From contig JAOZNY010000001.1 in assembly GCA_029933565.1 (NCBI GenBank), positions 4,356-43,171 on the forward strand: a stretch of 38,816 nt of DNA. Reading direction: 5' to 3'. The notes under the pieces were generated by a model. That model had not been told where the DNA came from. It ran no database searches and saw only the letters and a list, made by a program, of their open reading frames with translations. This document shows positions 7,342 to 17,467 of this stretch, in pieces. The DNA is from Bacteroidales bacterium (GTDB lineage: Bacteria; Bacteroidota; Bacteroidia; Bacteroidales; F082). The number at the start of each line of letters is the position of its first letter. The stretch's first letter is position 1. A program made the position numbers and the translations under genes.

Positions 7342-9984
7342 ATGAAAAGGATCTTATTTTTATTATTAATTATTAGCACTACTAGCCTATTTGCCCAGAA
7401 AGAAGCCAACTTTTGGTATTTTGGTGAGGAAGCTGGTCTCAATTTTGGATCCGGTTCACCAGTTGCTCTTACAAATGGTGTTTTAAGTACCATGGAGGGC
7501 TGCTCATCCATTTCATCGTCAAACGGTGCATTGAGGTTTTATACCGACGGAATACAGGTTTGGAATCGTAATCACCTACAGATGCCTAATGGTTTTGGGT
7601 TGAAAGGAGATCCCTCAAGTTCGCAATCAGGTATTATTATACCAAAACCTGCAAGTGGTAATCTTTATTACATCTTTACAATTGACGACGTTGCACATGG
7701 AAATGGTGGTACTTATGGAATTAATTATTCATTGGTTGACATGGATCTTTTAGGATGGAAAGGTGATGTTGTGGATACTGTAAAAAATATAAACCTAACA
7801 ACTCCAATGTGTGAAAAGGTTACTGCTGTTGGTCATAATAATGGTTTCGATACCTGGGTAATTACTCAAAAGTGGGAAACAAATCATATTTATTCTTACT
7901 TGATTACCAATAATGGTGTAAATCATACACCAATTATTAGTGAAGTTGGAGTTTTAATTAATGGATCAATACATAATGCCAAAGGTTATATGAAAGTTTC
8001 ACCTAATGGTGAAGTGTTGGCCAAAGCCAATGCAGGTCTTCATTCAGTTGAAATATTTGACTTTAACAATATATCAGGAAAGGTTACTAATGCAAGGTTA
8101 ATTCCCGGTTTTGGTGGCGAACCTTATGGGATAGAATTTTCTCCTGATGGTAAATTGTTGTATGTAAATACATGGAAAACTAATAGTATTAAAGAATTGT
8201 CACAATTTGATTTGGAAGCAGGAACAATAGGTGATATAATTGCTTCAAAATATGTTATTTCATCGGGTACCGAAGGTGCATTACAACTTGGGCCTGATAA
8301 TCGTATTTATGTTGCCATGAATGGTAATGGTTCTTTATCAAGAATTAATCAGCCAAATACCTATGGAGAAGATTGTAATTTTGAATACGGTTCAGTAAGC
8401 CTTGGAGGAAGAAACAGCCGCTGGGGACTTCCACCATTTATACAGTCGTTTTTTAGTTTTAATGCCGGTTTTTATAACGACCAACCTTGTTTCACTGTTC
8501 CAACTCAATTTTATGAAAATTCATCGCAGGAACCTGACTCAGTTTTGTGGAGTTTTGGTGATCCTAATTCTGGAGATGATAACATCTCAGTATTGAACGA
8601 TCCACTTCACACATTTACTGCAACAGGTTTATATGCTGTTTCGTTAACCGTCTGGATTGAAGGAATTGAAATAGGTGTTAATCATCTTGTAATTGTTGGC
8701 GACAAACCAGAAATAGACCTTGGTGCCGATTCAACTCTTTGCGATGGGGAGACCTTATTTTTAGATGCAGGAGAAGGTTTCGATTCGTATTTGTGGAGCA
8801 ATGGTGAAACGTCAAGAACAATAAGTGTTGCAACTACAGGTGAATATTGGGCAGAGATTGGCGTTGATGATAATTGTTATAACCGGGATACAATTAATGT
8901 TACGTTTATGGCAAACCCAATTGCCGATGCAGGTATTAATCAACTTATTGTTATGGGTTCTACCACAGTTTTAGAAGGAGAGGGCTCAAGTGGAACTCCC
9001 CCCTACAATTATGTTTGGGAACCCGCCGGTCAGTTGGTTCAAAATGATATTGCTAATCCAACAACAGTTCCACTTAATGCACCTCAAGAATATTCACTTA
9101 ATATTAGTGATGCACATAATTGTACATCTAACCAATCAGAGGTTTTAATAAATGTTTATGAGCCCGGCGACGCATTAAGCGCATTGCCTTTTGCAAACCC
9201 TGACACTATTTGTAGAGGTTCGGTAGTATTTATTTCGGCTAATGCCAGTGGTGGTAGTGGAAACTATGAATATTCATGGTCAAATACAACTGGTGATACA
9301 TGGACTGAAGATAGTTTCTCCGATTTCCCTGACTATACTCTTTCGTATATGCTTACATTAACGGATGATGATGGAGGTGTTTTTACTACATCACTTCCTG
9401 TTTATGTCAATCAATTGCCGGTTATTAATTTAAAACCTGAAAATATGGATTGGTACAGACCAGATACAATTAAAGCCTGTGTTAGAGATTCTGTTTTTCT
9501 TGATGCCTGGTCAGGGTCTGAATACCCACCTTTGGAAACAGAGTATTTTTGGACGCCTTCAGGACAAACTGACAGAGAATATATGTCGATAACTAATGGT
9601 AGTTGGATCGATTTCCAAACCCACAATGTACACGTTCTTGATGGCGAAACAGGCTGTTCAAATGATGGAGGTATTACAATTTTCTTCGACTTTAATGAAT
9701 GTGCAATTGGTGTTGACGAAACTCCTGAAGAGAATATTGTTATTGGTATTCAGCCAAATCCTAACGATGGTAAGTTTAATATGTATCTTAATGAAGACTT
9801 AAGCAATCTTGAACTCAAGGTTCTGGATATCAGAGGTCAGGTTGTGCATTACCAAAAGTTTAATAGAGATTATTTCAAAGGTGAAGAAATTGAAATGAAC
9901 ATTGAGTTTCCTGAAAAGGGAATCTATTTTATAATGTTTACCTCAAAACAAAAACAGTTTGTTAACAAAGTATTAGTTAGATAA
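7342..9984 (+). CDS. Secreted PKD-type protein with T9SS type A C-terminal sorting domain
   Basis: Signal peptide MKRILFLLLIISTTSLFAQ; PKD-like segments (SGTPPYNYVWEPAGQ, SGGSGNYEYSWSNTTGD); C-terminus VIGIQPNPNDGKFNMYLNE...LKVLDIRGQVVHYQKF...FPEKGIYFIMFTSKQKQFVNKVLVR. Confidence 0.88.
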   Translation: MKRILFLLLIISTTSLFAQKEANFWYFGEEAGLNFGSGSPVALTNGVLSTMEGCSSISSSNGALRFYTDGIQVWNRNHLQMPNGFGLKGDPSSSQSGIIIPKPASGNLYYIFTIDDVAHGNGGTYGINYSLVDMDLLGWKGDVVDTVKNINLTTPMCEKVTAVGHNNGFDTWVITQKWETNHIYSYLITNNGVNHTPIISEVGVLINGSIHNAKGYMKVSPNGEVLAKANAGLHSVEIFDFNNISGKVTNARLIPGFGGEPYGIEFSPDGKLLYVNTWKTNSIKELSQFDLEAGTIGDIIASKYVISSGTEGALQLGPDNRIYVAMNGNGSLSRINQPNTYGEDCNFEYGSVSLGGRNSRWGLPPFIQSFFSFNAGFYNDQPCFTVPTQFYENSSQEPDSVLWSFGDPNSGDDNISVLNDPLHTFTATGLYAVSLTVWIEGIEIGVNHLVIVGDKPEIDLGADSTLCDGETLFLDAGEGFDSYLWSNGETSRTISVATTGEYWAEIGVDDNCYNRDTINVTFMANPIADAGINQLIVMGSTTVLEGEGSSGTPPYNYVWEPAGQLVQNDIANPTTVPLNAPQEYSLNISDAHNCTSNQSEVLINVYEPGDALSALPFANPDTICRGSVVFISANASGGSGNYEYSWSNTTGDTWTEDSFSDFPDYTLSYMLTLTDDDGGVFTTSLPVYVNQLPVINLKPENMDWYRPDTIKACVRDSVFLDAWSGSEYPPLETEYFWTPSGQTDREYMSITNGSWIDFQTHNVHVLDGETGCSNDGGITIFFDFNECAIGVDETPEENIVIGIQPNPNDGKFNMYLNEDLSNLELKVLDIRGQVVHYQKFNRDYFKGEEIEMNIEFPEKGIYFIMFTSKQKQFVNKVLVR

Positions 9985-10052
9985 ACAAATATTTAAGTAA
10001 CAATGGTTGTCTGCTTTTTTTCTGATAAAAGTAGTTTAATAAGGTTCTTAAA

Positions 10053-10305
10053 ATGAATAGGCAGTTATTCATTTTAATTATTATAGTATTTAGTGTTAAA
10101 TCTATCTATAGTTAGTACCGATGAAATAACTGATATTTTGGCAAAAGTATTGGTGACAAGTAAAAAAATAGGGTAGGAGTTTGCTAAAAATTAATAAAGA
10201 GTAGAGAAACTGGAACCAAGTATTGATTTCCCGAAAAAAGGTATTTATTTTATTAAGATTAAATCTGAAGAAAGAGATTACTTTTGCAAACTTTTAATTC
10301 AGTAA
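10053..10305 (+). pseudogene. Relic of an internally deleted T9SS-secreted protein gene
   Basis: 5' remnant MNRQLFILIIIVFSVKSIYS* (10053-10115), a signal-peptide-like sequence. 3' remnant VEKLEPSIDFPKKGIYFIKIKSEERDYFCKLLIQ* (10201-10305) is homologous to the C-terminus of the upstream T9SS protein. Confidence 0.65.
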
Positions 10306-11477
10306 TGACAAAGTCTGACAAAACAAATAAATTTCAAACATCCAATGTGCTGCTGGTTTCAGCCTCACACATGCTTCACGATATTTATTCATCGTTTCTT
10401 GCACCTTTACGTCCTCTGCTAATTGAAAAATTTGGGATTACTCTAGCAATGGCTTCCCTATGGGATTTGATAATGAGGATTCCATGGCTGCTAAACCCAT
10501 TTATTGGCATGATTGCCGAAAAAACAGCAGCAAGATATTTCATTATTATTACTCCGGCAATTACAGCTGTAAGTATGAGTCTGTTGGGTGTAGCACCCTC
10601 ATTTACAATAGTTTCTGTTTTACTTTTTGTAATGGGGGTTAGTAGTGCTGTTTTCCATGTTCCTTCTCCTGTAATGATTAAAAGACTTTCAGGAAACTAT
10701 ACAGGCAGGGGCATGAGTTTTTTTATGTTTGGAGGCGAAATGGCGCGTACTCTAGGCCCATTAATTATTACTGCTGCTGTTACTTACTGGGGGCTTGAAG
10801 GAACATGGAAACTTATTCCTTTTGGTCTGATTGCTTCGTTTATCTTGTTTTTAAAACTAAGAAATATCAAAATATCTGATAGTTTTAAGAAAGGCGAAAC
10901 TGAGAAGCCACAATATTTAAAGACAATTAAAAAATATCTCCCGTTTTTTATGATATTGGTGGGAATAACATTGTTCAGGGCTATAATGAAATCGGGTCTT
11001 ACAGCATTTTTACCCACTTATTTCTATACCGAGAAAGGGGAGACCCTATGGTTTGCAAATTCAGCATTGGCTGTTTTTCAGTTGGCTGGTGCGGTGGGCA
11101 CTATCCTTTCAGGAAGTATTTCTGATAAACTAGGAAGGAAAACAACTCTTCTGATTATTAGTGTTTTGTCGCCAATTATGATGTTTTTATTTGTGAGTTC
11201 AACTGGTTGGGTGAGTTTTGTATTTCTGGTACTGTTAGGCTTTTTTGTCTTTTCTCCTGGACCGGTTCTTATGGCCTTGGTTCAGGATACTTCAAAAAGC
11301 CTGCCTGTTTTTATGAATAGTATTTATATGACTCTTAATTTTCTAGCATCGGCCACTGCTGTGCTTTTTGCCGGTTTATTAGGTGATTGGTTAGGGTTGG
11401 AAACTACTTATTTAATATCATCACTTTTAGCTTTGGGGGCAATACCGTTTGTATTAATGCTTAAGAAACAAAATTAA
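10305..11477 (+). CDS. MFS transporter (fosmidomycin-resistance-like)
   Basis: SNVLLVSASHMLHDIYSSFLAPLRPLLIEKFG...; GSISDKLGRKTTLL MFS motif. The ATG at 10305 is preferred over the ORF-track TTG at 10284, which lies in the T9SS relic. Confidence 0.85.
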   Translation: MTKSDKTNKFQTSNVLLVSASHMLHDIYSSFLAPLRPLLIEKFGITLAMASLWDLIMRIPWLLNPFIGMIAEKTAARYFIIITPAITAVSMSLLGVAPSFTIVSVLLFVMGVSSAVFHVPSPVMIKRLSGNYTGRGMSFFMFGGEMARTLGPLIITAAVTYWGLEGTWKLIPFGLIASFILFLKLRNIKISDSFKKGETEKPQYLKTIKKYLPFFMILVGITLFRAIMKSGLTAFLPTYFYTEKGETLWFANSALAVFQLAGAVGTILSGSISDKLGRKTTLLIISVLSPIMMFLFVSSTGWVSFVFLVLLGFFVFSPGPVLMALVQDTSKSLPVFMNSIYMTLNFLASATAVLFAGLLGDWLGLETTYLISSLLALGAIPFVLMLKKQN

Positions 11478-11481
11478 GAGG

Positions 11482-11516
11482 GAATTAGGAGTCAGGATGA
11501 AAGAATCAAGAGAAAA
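11482..11516 (+). repeat. Phase-locked heptamer array GAATTAG-GAGTCAG-GATGAAA-GAATCAA-GAGAAAA
   Basis: Five consecutive 7-nt units all beginning GA, 4 nt after the MFS stop codon. Confidence 0.65.
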
Positions 11517-11538
11517 CTAATTAATCATCAATAACAAT

Positions 11539-11739
11539 ATGCAAGGAACGATTAGGAAAAATATAGAAGTTGGAATGTTGGTTAATATTGTTTTAAAGAA
11601 AGACCAGCGCAACGGAGAGTTAACCGAAGGCATAGTTGATAAAATCCTTACAAAATCGGCAAACCATCCCCATGGCATTAAAGTGCGCCTTGAAGATGGA
11701 CAAATAGGACGTGTTAAAGAAGTAATTGACGAAGAATGA
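11539..11739 (+). CDS. ywbE: YwbE family protein
   Basis: MQGTIRKNIEVGMLVNIVLKKDQRNGELTEGIVDKILTKSANHPHGIKVRLEDGQIGRVKEVI is characteristic of the YwbE family. Confidence 0.88.
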   Translation: MQGTIRKNIEVGMLVNIVLKKDQRNGELTEGIVDKILTKSANHPHGIKVRLEDGQIGRVKEVIDEE

Positions 11740-12014
11740 AAGACTATAAATTATTAAACCCACTCGATTATAATGTGGGCAAACGGGTGAAGATTGTTGA
11801 AATATCCAATAATCATCTGGGAATATTAAAACAGCGGAAATCAAGAATAATAATGAAGGATGGTTTGCAAATAATGGAAGTAGTAAATCAAATCCGTTCA
11901 GTAAACCCTAAAATAGATATCAGCCTTATTATCTCAGGTCCATTGTGTAGTAAAACGCGTAAATACTTAAACGACAACAATGTGGTAATTTTGCAAACCA
12001 ATGATGATTTGTAA
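11736..12014 (+). CDS. Hypothetical protein (92 aa), translationally coupled to ywbE
   Basis: ATGA overlap with the ywbE stop; no family recognised. Confidence 0.7.
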   Translation: MKDYKLLNPLDYNVGKRVKIVEISNNHLGILKQRKSRIIMKDGLQIMEVVNQIRSVNPKIDISLIISGPLCSKTRKYLNDNNVVILQTNDDL

Positions 12015-12018
12015 TCCT

Positions 12019-12026
12019 TATCTTTG
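12019..12026 (+). promoter_or_regulatory. Candidate -7 element TATCTTTG upstream of the DEAD-box helicase
   Basis: Matches TAnnTTTG, 17 nt before the ATG. Confidence 0.5.
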
Positions 12027-12043
12027 CCACCTAATTATTTTGT

Positions 12044-13300
12044 ATGAAATTCCAAGAATACCGCATAGCCGAAGGCATTAAAACCAGCATAGCCAAACTA
12101 GGTTATAAAAAACCTACTGATATTCAATACAAATCCATTCCACCTATATTAAAAGGGGAGGACGTATTGGCAATTGCTCAAACTGGTACAGGTAAAACTG
12201 CCGCATTTGCCATTCCAATTTTGCATCTTTTACAGGAACGAAATAAAACAGGTCGTAATGAAGGAGTAAAATGCCTGGTTATGGCACCAACACACGAGTT
12301 GGCATTACAAACGGAATCTGTTTTTAATACCTTGGGTGAAAATACCAGAGTTACTAGTTTTTGTATTCACGGTGGGGTAGAGCAGGAGCCACAAATTGAG
12401 AAGTTGAACAAAGGTGTTGATATTGTGATAGCCACTCCGGGCAGAATGTTTGATTTGGTAAGTCAGGGCGCATTAAATTTAAAAGGTGTACAAATATTAG
12501 TTTTGGACGAAGCCGACCACATGCTCGACCGTGGGTTTATTACAGATATCCGCGATTTAATGAAGCATATCCCCAAGAGGCGTCAAACATTATTCTTTTC
12601 TGCAACCATTAGTCCTAAAATTAAGAAACTTGCATATTCTTTGGTTAACGATGCCATCCGCATTCAGATTTCGCCAAAGGATCCGGTAGCAAAAAATATT
12701 GAACATGCCATTGCTTTTATTGAAATGGACGATAAGCGTTTCTTTTTAGAAAGTTTGATAAAAGATAATCCTGAAAAGAAGATATTAGTTTTTGTAAGAA
12801 CCAAAGTAAGGGCTGAGCGTGTGAAGAAGGCCATGGAAAGGGTTACGATTGTTACTGATACTATCCACAGCGATAGATTGCAGGAAGAGCGCGAACAAAC
12901 AATGAAGAATTTTAGAAGTGGAGAATTAAAAGTTTTAATTGCTACTGACGTAAGTGCCAGGGGAATTGATATACCAAATGTAGATTTTGTTGTAAACTAC
13001 GATATGCCTGAAACTTCTGATAATTATGTTCACCGTGTTGGACGTACTGGCAGAGGGCGTGAAAAAGGACAAGCAGTTTCTTTTTGCAGTGAAGAAGAAA
13101 AATATTTGTTGACAGAAATTGAAGAGAATCTTGGAAAGTCAATTCAAAAGATTGAAATATCTAAGGGTGATTATAAAACAACGCTTGAAATTACCGGAGA
13201 AAAAGTAGATGACTGGCAATCGTTGATGAAGGAGGCTGATGAGTTTGAAACATCTCGACGTAGTGGCTCAGGAAAAGGTAAAAAAAAGAAACGCAAATAA
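12044..13300 (+). CDS. DEAD-box ATP-dependent RNA helicase
   Basis: AQTGTGKTAAFAIP, PTHELALQ, VLDEADHML (DEAD), SAT, HRVGRTGR; basic C-terminal tail GSGKGKKKKRK. Confidence 0.96.
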   Translation: MKFQEYRIAEGIKTSIAKLGYKKPTDIQYKSIPPILKGEDVLAIAQTGTGKTAAFAIPILHLLQERNKTGRNEGVKCLVMAPTHELALQTESVFNTLGENTRVTSFCIHGGVEQEPQIEKLNKGVDIVIATPGRMFDLVSQGALNLKGVQILVLDEADHMLDRGFITDIRDLMKHIPKRRQTLFFSATISPKIKKLAYSLVNDAIRIQISPKDPVAKNIEHAIAFIEMDDKRFFLESLIKDNPEKKILVFVRTKVRAERVKKAMERVTIVTDTIHSDRLQEEREQTMKNFRSGELKVLIATDVSARGIDIPNVDFVVNYDMPETSDNYVHRVGRTGRGREKGQAVSFCSEEEKYLLTEIEENLGKSIQKIEISKGDYKTTLEITGEKVDDWQSLMKEADEFETSRRSGSGKGKKKKRK

Positions 13301-13354
13301 GAATAGAGAAAATGTCCTATAATTAATATTATGTTAAATAGGAAATAAATAAAG

Positions 13355-13388
13355 AAGGGGAAATGTAATTATCATCTCCCCTTTTTTT
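13355..13388. terminator. Terminator between convergent genes
   Basis: AAGGGGA...TCCCCTT followed by a T run. Confidence 0.65.
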
Positions 13389-13416
13389 ATGTTCTATAAA
13401 AACTTAAATTATTAAA

Positions 13417-14574
13417 CTATTTGTTTAACTCCTCAAGTTTATCGTTCATCTTAAGTCGTGCGTAAGCTTCTTTTAAAGCAGTAAGTGTAAATATATCCTC
13501 AGGGTTAAGTTCAAGTGATTTTTCTAACCAAGGTACAGCATTTTTCAAATTTTCATCTGCCTCGCTAGTAATTTCATCATATTCCTTCATAGCATCCAAA
13601 GGAAGATCATTGGCCTTGCTTTGAAGTTCTGCTGCCTTATTTACATAAATAGCACCTATATTATAATAAGCTTCGAAAAATTCAGGATTTACCTCTGCAG
13701 CTTTCTTATAATATTTTTCAGCACTTACAACATCACTTTGGTCGTCGTAAGTCTTTCCCAATAAGAAAAATAAATTAGCATTTGTAGGATCCTTTTCTAT
13801 TGCTGAAAGTAAAATTTCTTGAAGTTTTTCTGTTTCACCTTTTTCAAGGAAAATCTGGGCAGTTTCTAGTAACAGACTAAGTTCGTTTGGAAACTTCTCT
13901 CTTCCTGTTTTTAAAATTTCTAGTGCTCTAACAGTGTCGCCTAATTGCTTAACCGAACGATTGTAAAACATATAAACCCTTGGGTCAGGAAAATCAACAT
14001 CAACACATTTTTGTAAATATTCAGCGGCTACTTCAGGATTATCAGACATCACTCCTGCCATTCCAATATTGAAAGCGGCAATAGTATCAAACTGACCTGC
14101 ATCTTCTGAAATTTTAAAAGCATATTCAAAATCTGTAATGGCACCCGCATATTTCTCATTCATTTCTTCATCTGACAAACTACTGGCTTCTTTAAATTTT
14201 TGTCCTCCGTTTTGATAAAAAATATTTACAAGATTCTGCAATTGTCCATTAATTTGGCTGGTGCTTTTACCTTTTACGTCTAGTTCCTTTGCTTTTTTAA
14301 GAGCTTCGTAAGCAACTATTGCGGCATTATTGTCTAACTCTTTATACGCTGGCAACGGACTAGATGCAATATTGTAATAAATCTCTCCTTTATAAAGCCA
14401 GGTTTTTGCATCGTTCATTGTTTTTGCATGAACACAGGCTTTGTCAATAGCCTCTTTTGCCTTATCAAGTTTTCCATCTTTGTTGTAATTATAGGCACTT
14501 GTTCTTTCAAAACTTTGAGAAAATCCAATACTCAAAATCATACTTAAGCCTAATAATAACGCAATCTTTTTCAT
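13417..14574 (-). CDS. Secreted/periplasmic tetratricopeptide repeat protein
   Basis: Signal peptide MKKIALLLGLSMILSIGFSQ; TPR-like repeats such as ANLFFLLGKTYDDQSDVVSAEKYYKKAAEVNPEFFEAYYNIGAIY. Confidence 0.87.
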   Translation of the reverse strand: MKKIALLLGLSMILSIGFSQSFERTSAYNYNKDGKLDKAKEAIDKACVHAKTMNDAKTWLYKGEIYYNIASSPLPAYKELDNNAAIVAYEALKKAKELDVKGKSTSQINGQLQNLVNIFYQNGGQKFKEASSLSDEEMNEKYAGAITDFEYAFKISEDAGQFDTIAAFNIGMAGVMSDNPEVAAEYLQKCVDVDFPDPRVYMFYNRSVKQLGDTVRALEILKTGREKFPNELSLLLETAQIFLEKGETEKLQEILLSAIEKDPTNANLFFLLGKTYDDQSDVVSAEKYYKKAAEVNPEFFEAYYNIGAIYVNKAAELQSKANDLPLDAMKEYDEITSEADENLKNAVPWLEKSLELNPEDIFTLTALKEAYARLKMNDKLEELNK

Positions 14575-14661
14575 CTTAACTATTTTTTATTATGAAATGC
14601 AAATATATTTATATTCAACTTACTCCAAATATTATGCCCTTATTTAGAAGTAATAAAAGGT

Positions 14662-17217
14662 CTATTCAATTTCAGTATTTTGATTTGAAGAACTATCTTC
14701 ATTGTCAATTTTCCCCTCTTCAGAATTTTCTATATCTGAAACTTCCTCATCAATTAAGTCTTCATCAGTTATTTCAATTTTTGCCACAGCAGCAATCTCA
14801 TCTTCCTCTCCTAGCCTAATTAGTTTAACTCCTTGTGTGGCTCTGCCCATTATGCGCATATCACTCACCGACATCCTAATTGTAATTCCTGATGTGTTGA
14901 TAATCATAAGGTTGTCTAGTTCGGTAACATCTTTTATTGCAATAAGAGAACCAGTCTTTTCAGTAACGTTTATAGTTTTTACTCCTTTCCCTCCCCTATT
15001 TGTAACTCGATAATCTTCAAGCTTAGAGCGTTTCCCATAACCTTTTTCTGAAACAACAAGTATATTATGCTCTTCGTTTTCAATACAAATCATACCTATT
15101 AATTCATCTTTATCATTTTCCAGTCGTACCCCACGAACACCGGCAGCATTTCTTCCCATTGGTCGCACAGCGGATTCGTTAAACCTAATTGCCTTTCCCG
15201 ATTTTTTTGCAAGAATTACTTCGCTGCTTCCACTAGTCATTTTAGCTTCAAGTAACTCATCCCCTTCTCTAATTGTAATGGCATTTATTCCATTTTTCCT
15301 TGGACGGGAATATGATTCAAGTGAAGTTTTTTTGATAGTTCCCTTTTTTGTGGCCAGAAGTATATAATTACTATTTACATATTCCTCATCCTTAATGCTT
15401 TTAACATTAATATAAGCCTTTACAACGTCATCCTTAGGGATATTTATTAAATTCTGGATTGCTCTTCCTTTTGAAATTTTAGAGCCTTCAGGAATTTCAA
15501 AAACACGCAACCAAAATACTTTACCCTGCTCAGTAAAAAGCAATAGGTAATTATGATTAGTAGCAATGAACAGATGTTCAAGGAAATCTTCGTTACGCGT
15601 TGTACTTCCTCGCGAGCCACGCCCTCCCCTATTCTGAACTCTGTATTCAGTAAGAGGTGTACGCTTAATATAACCCATACGTGAGATAGTTATTACAACC
15701 TTCTCATCAGGTATAACATCTTCAAGACTAATATCTTCAGCGGTATAAACTATTTTACTTTTACGCTCATCGCCAAATCTTTCTTTAATTGAAAGAAGTT
15801 CATTTTTAATAATTTCCATCCTAACTTCCTTGCTTGCAAGAATTTCATTAAGCCTAATGATTAGTTTTTGAAGTTCATCATAGTCAGCTTTAATTTTATC
15901 TCTTTCAAGTCCGGTAAGTTTTTGAAGACGCATATCAAGTATTGCCCTTGCCTGAAGTTCACTTAGTTCAAATCTTTCGATAAGTCCGTTTCTGGCTTCC
16001 TCAGGAGTTTTTGATGCTCTGATTAGTGCAATTACTTCATCCAGATTATCCAATGCAATCAGTAATCCTTCAAGAATATGTGCTTTTTTCTGAGCTTCTT
16101 TAAGGTCATATTCAGTCCTTCTAACAACAACTTCATGCCTGTGCTCAACAAAATAATGAATCATATCCTTAAGATTCAGCATTTTAGGGCGTCCTTTCAC
16201 CAATGCAATATTATTTACACTAAATGAACTTTGAAGAGCTGTCATTTGGTAAAGTTTGTTCATGACAATGCTTGGAATAGCATCTCTTTTTAAATCATAA
16301 ACTATCCTCATACCATTTCTATCCGATTCATCGTTTATATCAGAAATGCCATCAAGTTTTTTCTCATTTACCAAATCAGCAGTCTTTCTGATCATTTCTG
16401 CCTTGTTTACCATATATGGTATAGAGTTGGCAATAAGCCTTTCGCGTCCTGTTGATGTTTCTTCAACTGTAATATCGCCGCGCATCATTACTCTTCCCCT
16501 ACCAGTCTCAAAAGCATTAATAACACCTTCGTAGCCATAAATTATTCCTCCTGTGGGGAAGTCAGGGGCCTGAACAATTTTTGCAAGTTCAGTAACTCCA
16601 ATTTCATTATCCTCAATGTAAACAATTGTAGCATCAATAACCTGTGAGAGATTATGGGGTGGCATATTTGTAGCCATACCAACAGCAATTCCAGAAGCCC
16701 CATTAATCAACAGGTTTGGAATTTGGGTTGGTAAAACAGTTGGTTCTTTTAAAGTATCATCAAAGTTGAGTTGATGGTCAACGGTATCTTTATCAATATC
16801 AACAAGCATTTCTTCAGCAATCTTCCTGAGCCTTGCCTCTGTATAACGCATTGCCGCCGGATTATCTCCATCAATGGAACCAAAGTTACCTTGTCCTTCA
16901 ACCAAAGGATATCGTAGCGACCAATCCTGAGCCATACGTACCATGGAATCATAAACTGATGTGTCGCCATGAGGGTGATACTTTCCTAATACTTCCCCTA
17001 CTATTCTTGCTGATTTTTTATATGGTCGGTTTGAGAAAACTCCTAATTCGTGCATCCCAAATAAAACTCTACGGTGAACAGGTTTTAGTCCATCTCTTAC
17101 ATCAGGAAGAGCCCTTGAAACAATTACCGACATTGAGTAGTCGATATAGGCTGACTTCATCTGATTTTCGATGTTTACCTTTACTATTCTTTCTCCTTCA
17201 AATACATTCTCCATCAA
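14662..17217 (-). CDS. gyrA: DNA gyrase subunit A
   Basis: [81 protein letters not shown]; GyrA-box [10 protein letters not shown]. Confidence 0.96.
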   Translation of the reverse strand: MMENVFEGERIVKVNIENQMKSAYIDYSMSVIVSRALPDVRDGLKPVHRRVLFGMHELGVFSNRPYKKSARIVGEVLGKYHPHGDTSVYDSMVRMAQDWSLRYPLVEGQGNFGSIDGDNPAAMRYTEARLRKIAEEMLVDIDKDTVDHQLNFDDTLKEPTVLPTQIPNLLINGASGIAVGMATNMPPHNLSQVIDATIVYIEDNEIGVTELAKIVQAPDFPTGGIIYGYEGVINAFETGRGRVMMRGDITVEETSTGRERLIANSIPYMVNKAEMIRKTADLVNEKKLDGISDINDESDRNGMRIVYDLKRDAIPSIVMNKLYQMTALQSSFSVNNIALVKGRPKMLNLKDMIHYFVEHRHEVVVRRTEYDLKEAQKKAHILEGLLIALDNLDEVIALIRASKTPEEARNGLIERFELSELQARAILDMRLQKLTGLERDKIKADYDELQKLIIRLNEILASKEVRMEIIKNELLSIKERFGDERKSKIVYTAEDISLEDVIPDEKVVITISRMGYIKRTPLTEYRVQNRGGRGSRGSTTRNEDFLEHLFIATNHNYLLLFTEQGKVFWLRVFEIPEGSKISKGRAIQNLINIPKDDVVKAYINVKSIKDEEYVNSNYILLATKKGTIKKTSLESYSRPRKNGINAITIREGDELLEAKMTSGSSEVILAKKSGKAIRFNESAVRPMGRNAAGVRGVRLENDKDELIGMICIENEEHNILVVSEKGYGKRSKLEDYRVTNRGGKGVKTINVTEKTGSLIAIKDVTELDNLMIINTSGITIRMSVSDMRIMGRATQGVKLIRLGEEDEIAAVAKIEITDEDLIDEEVSDIENSEEGKIDNEDSSSNQNTEIE

Positions 17218-17442
17218 AAAAAATTATGATTTATTTTGTTATAATAAAATAGGTGGCAAAGGTAATGAATTTAGCTCAAATAGACCTATTATTTATAAGG
17301 GCTTAGTTGATTTTATTTTAACATGCTTCTGTTAACAAAATTGAGCATCTATAAGTTTCATTATTAGTATGATTTCTACTTTTGATTTGAGAAAGATGGA
17401 TTGAAATTTTGTTAAACCTTCACAAGGTACTTTAGTATTGTG

Positions 17443-17450
17443 TAGTTTTG
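17443..17450 (+). promoter_or_regulatory. Candidate -7 element TAGTTTTG upstream of clpC
   Basis: Matches TAnnTTTG, 17 nt before the ATG. Confidence 0.45.
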
Positions 17451-17467
17451 CAATTAAATAAATAAAT

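Noticed and set aside
14592-17252. Plus-strand ORFs at 14592, 14702, 16346 and 16833
   Set aside because: Antisense or out-of-frame shadows of gyrA; low-complexity Ser/Ile/Leu composition.
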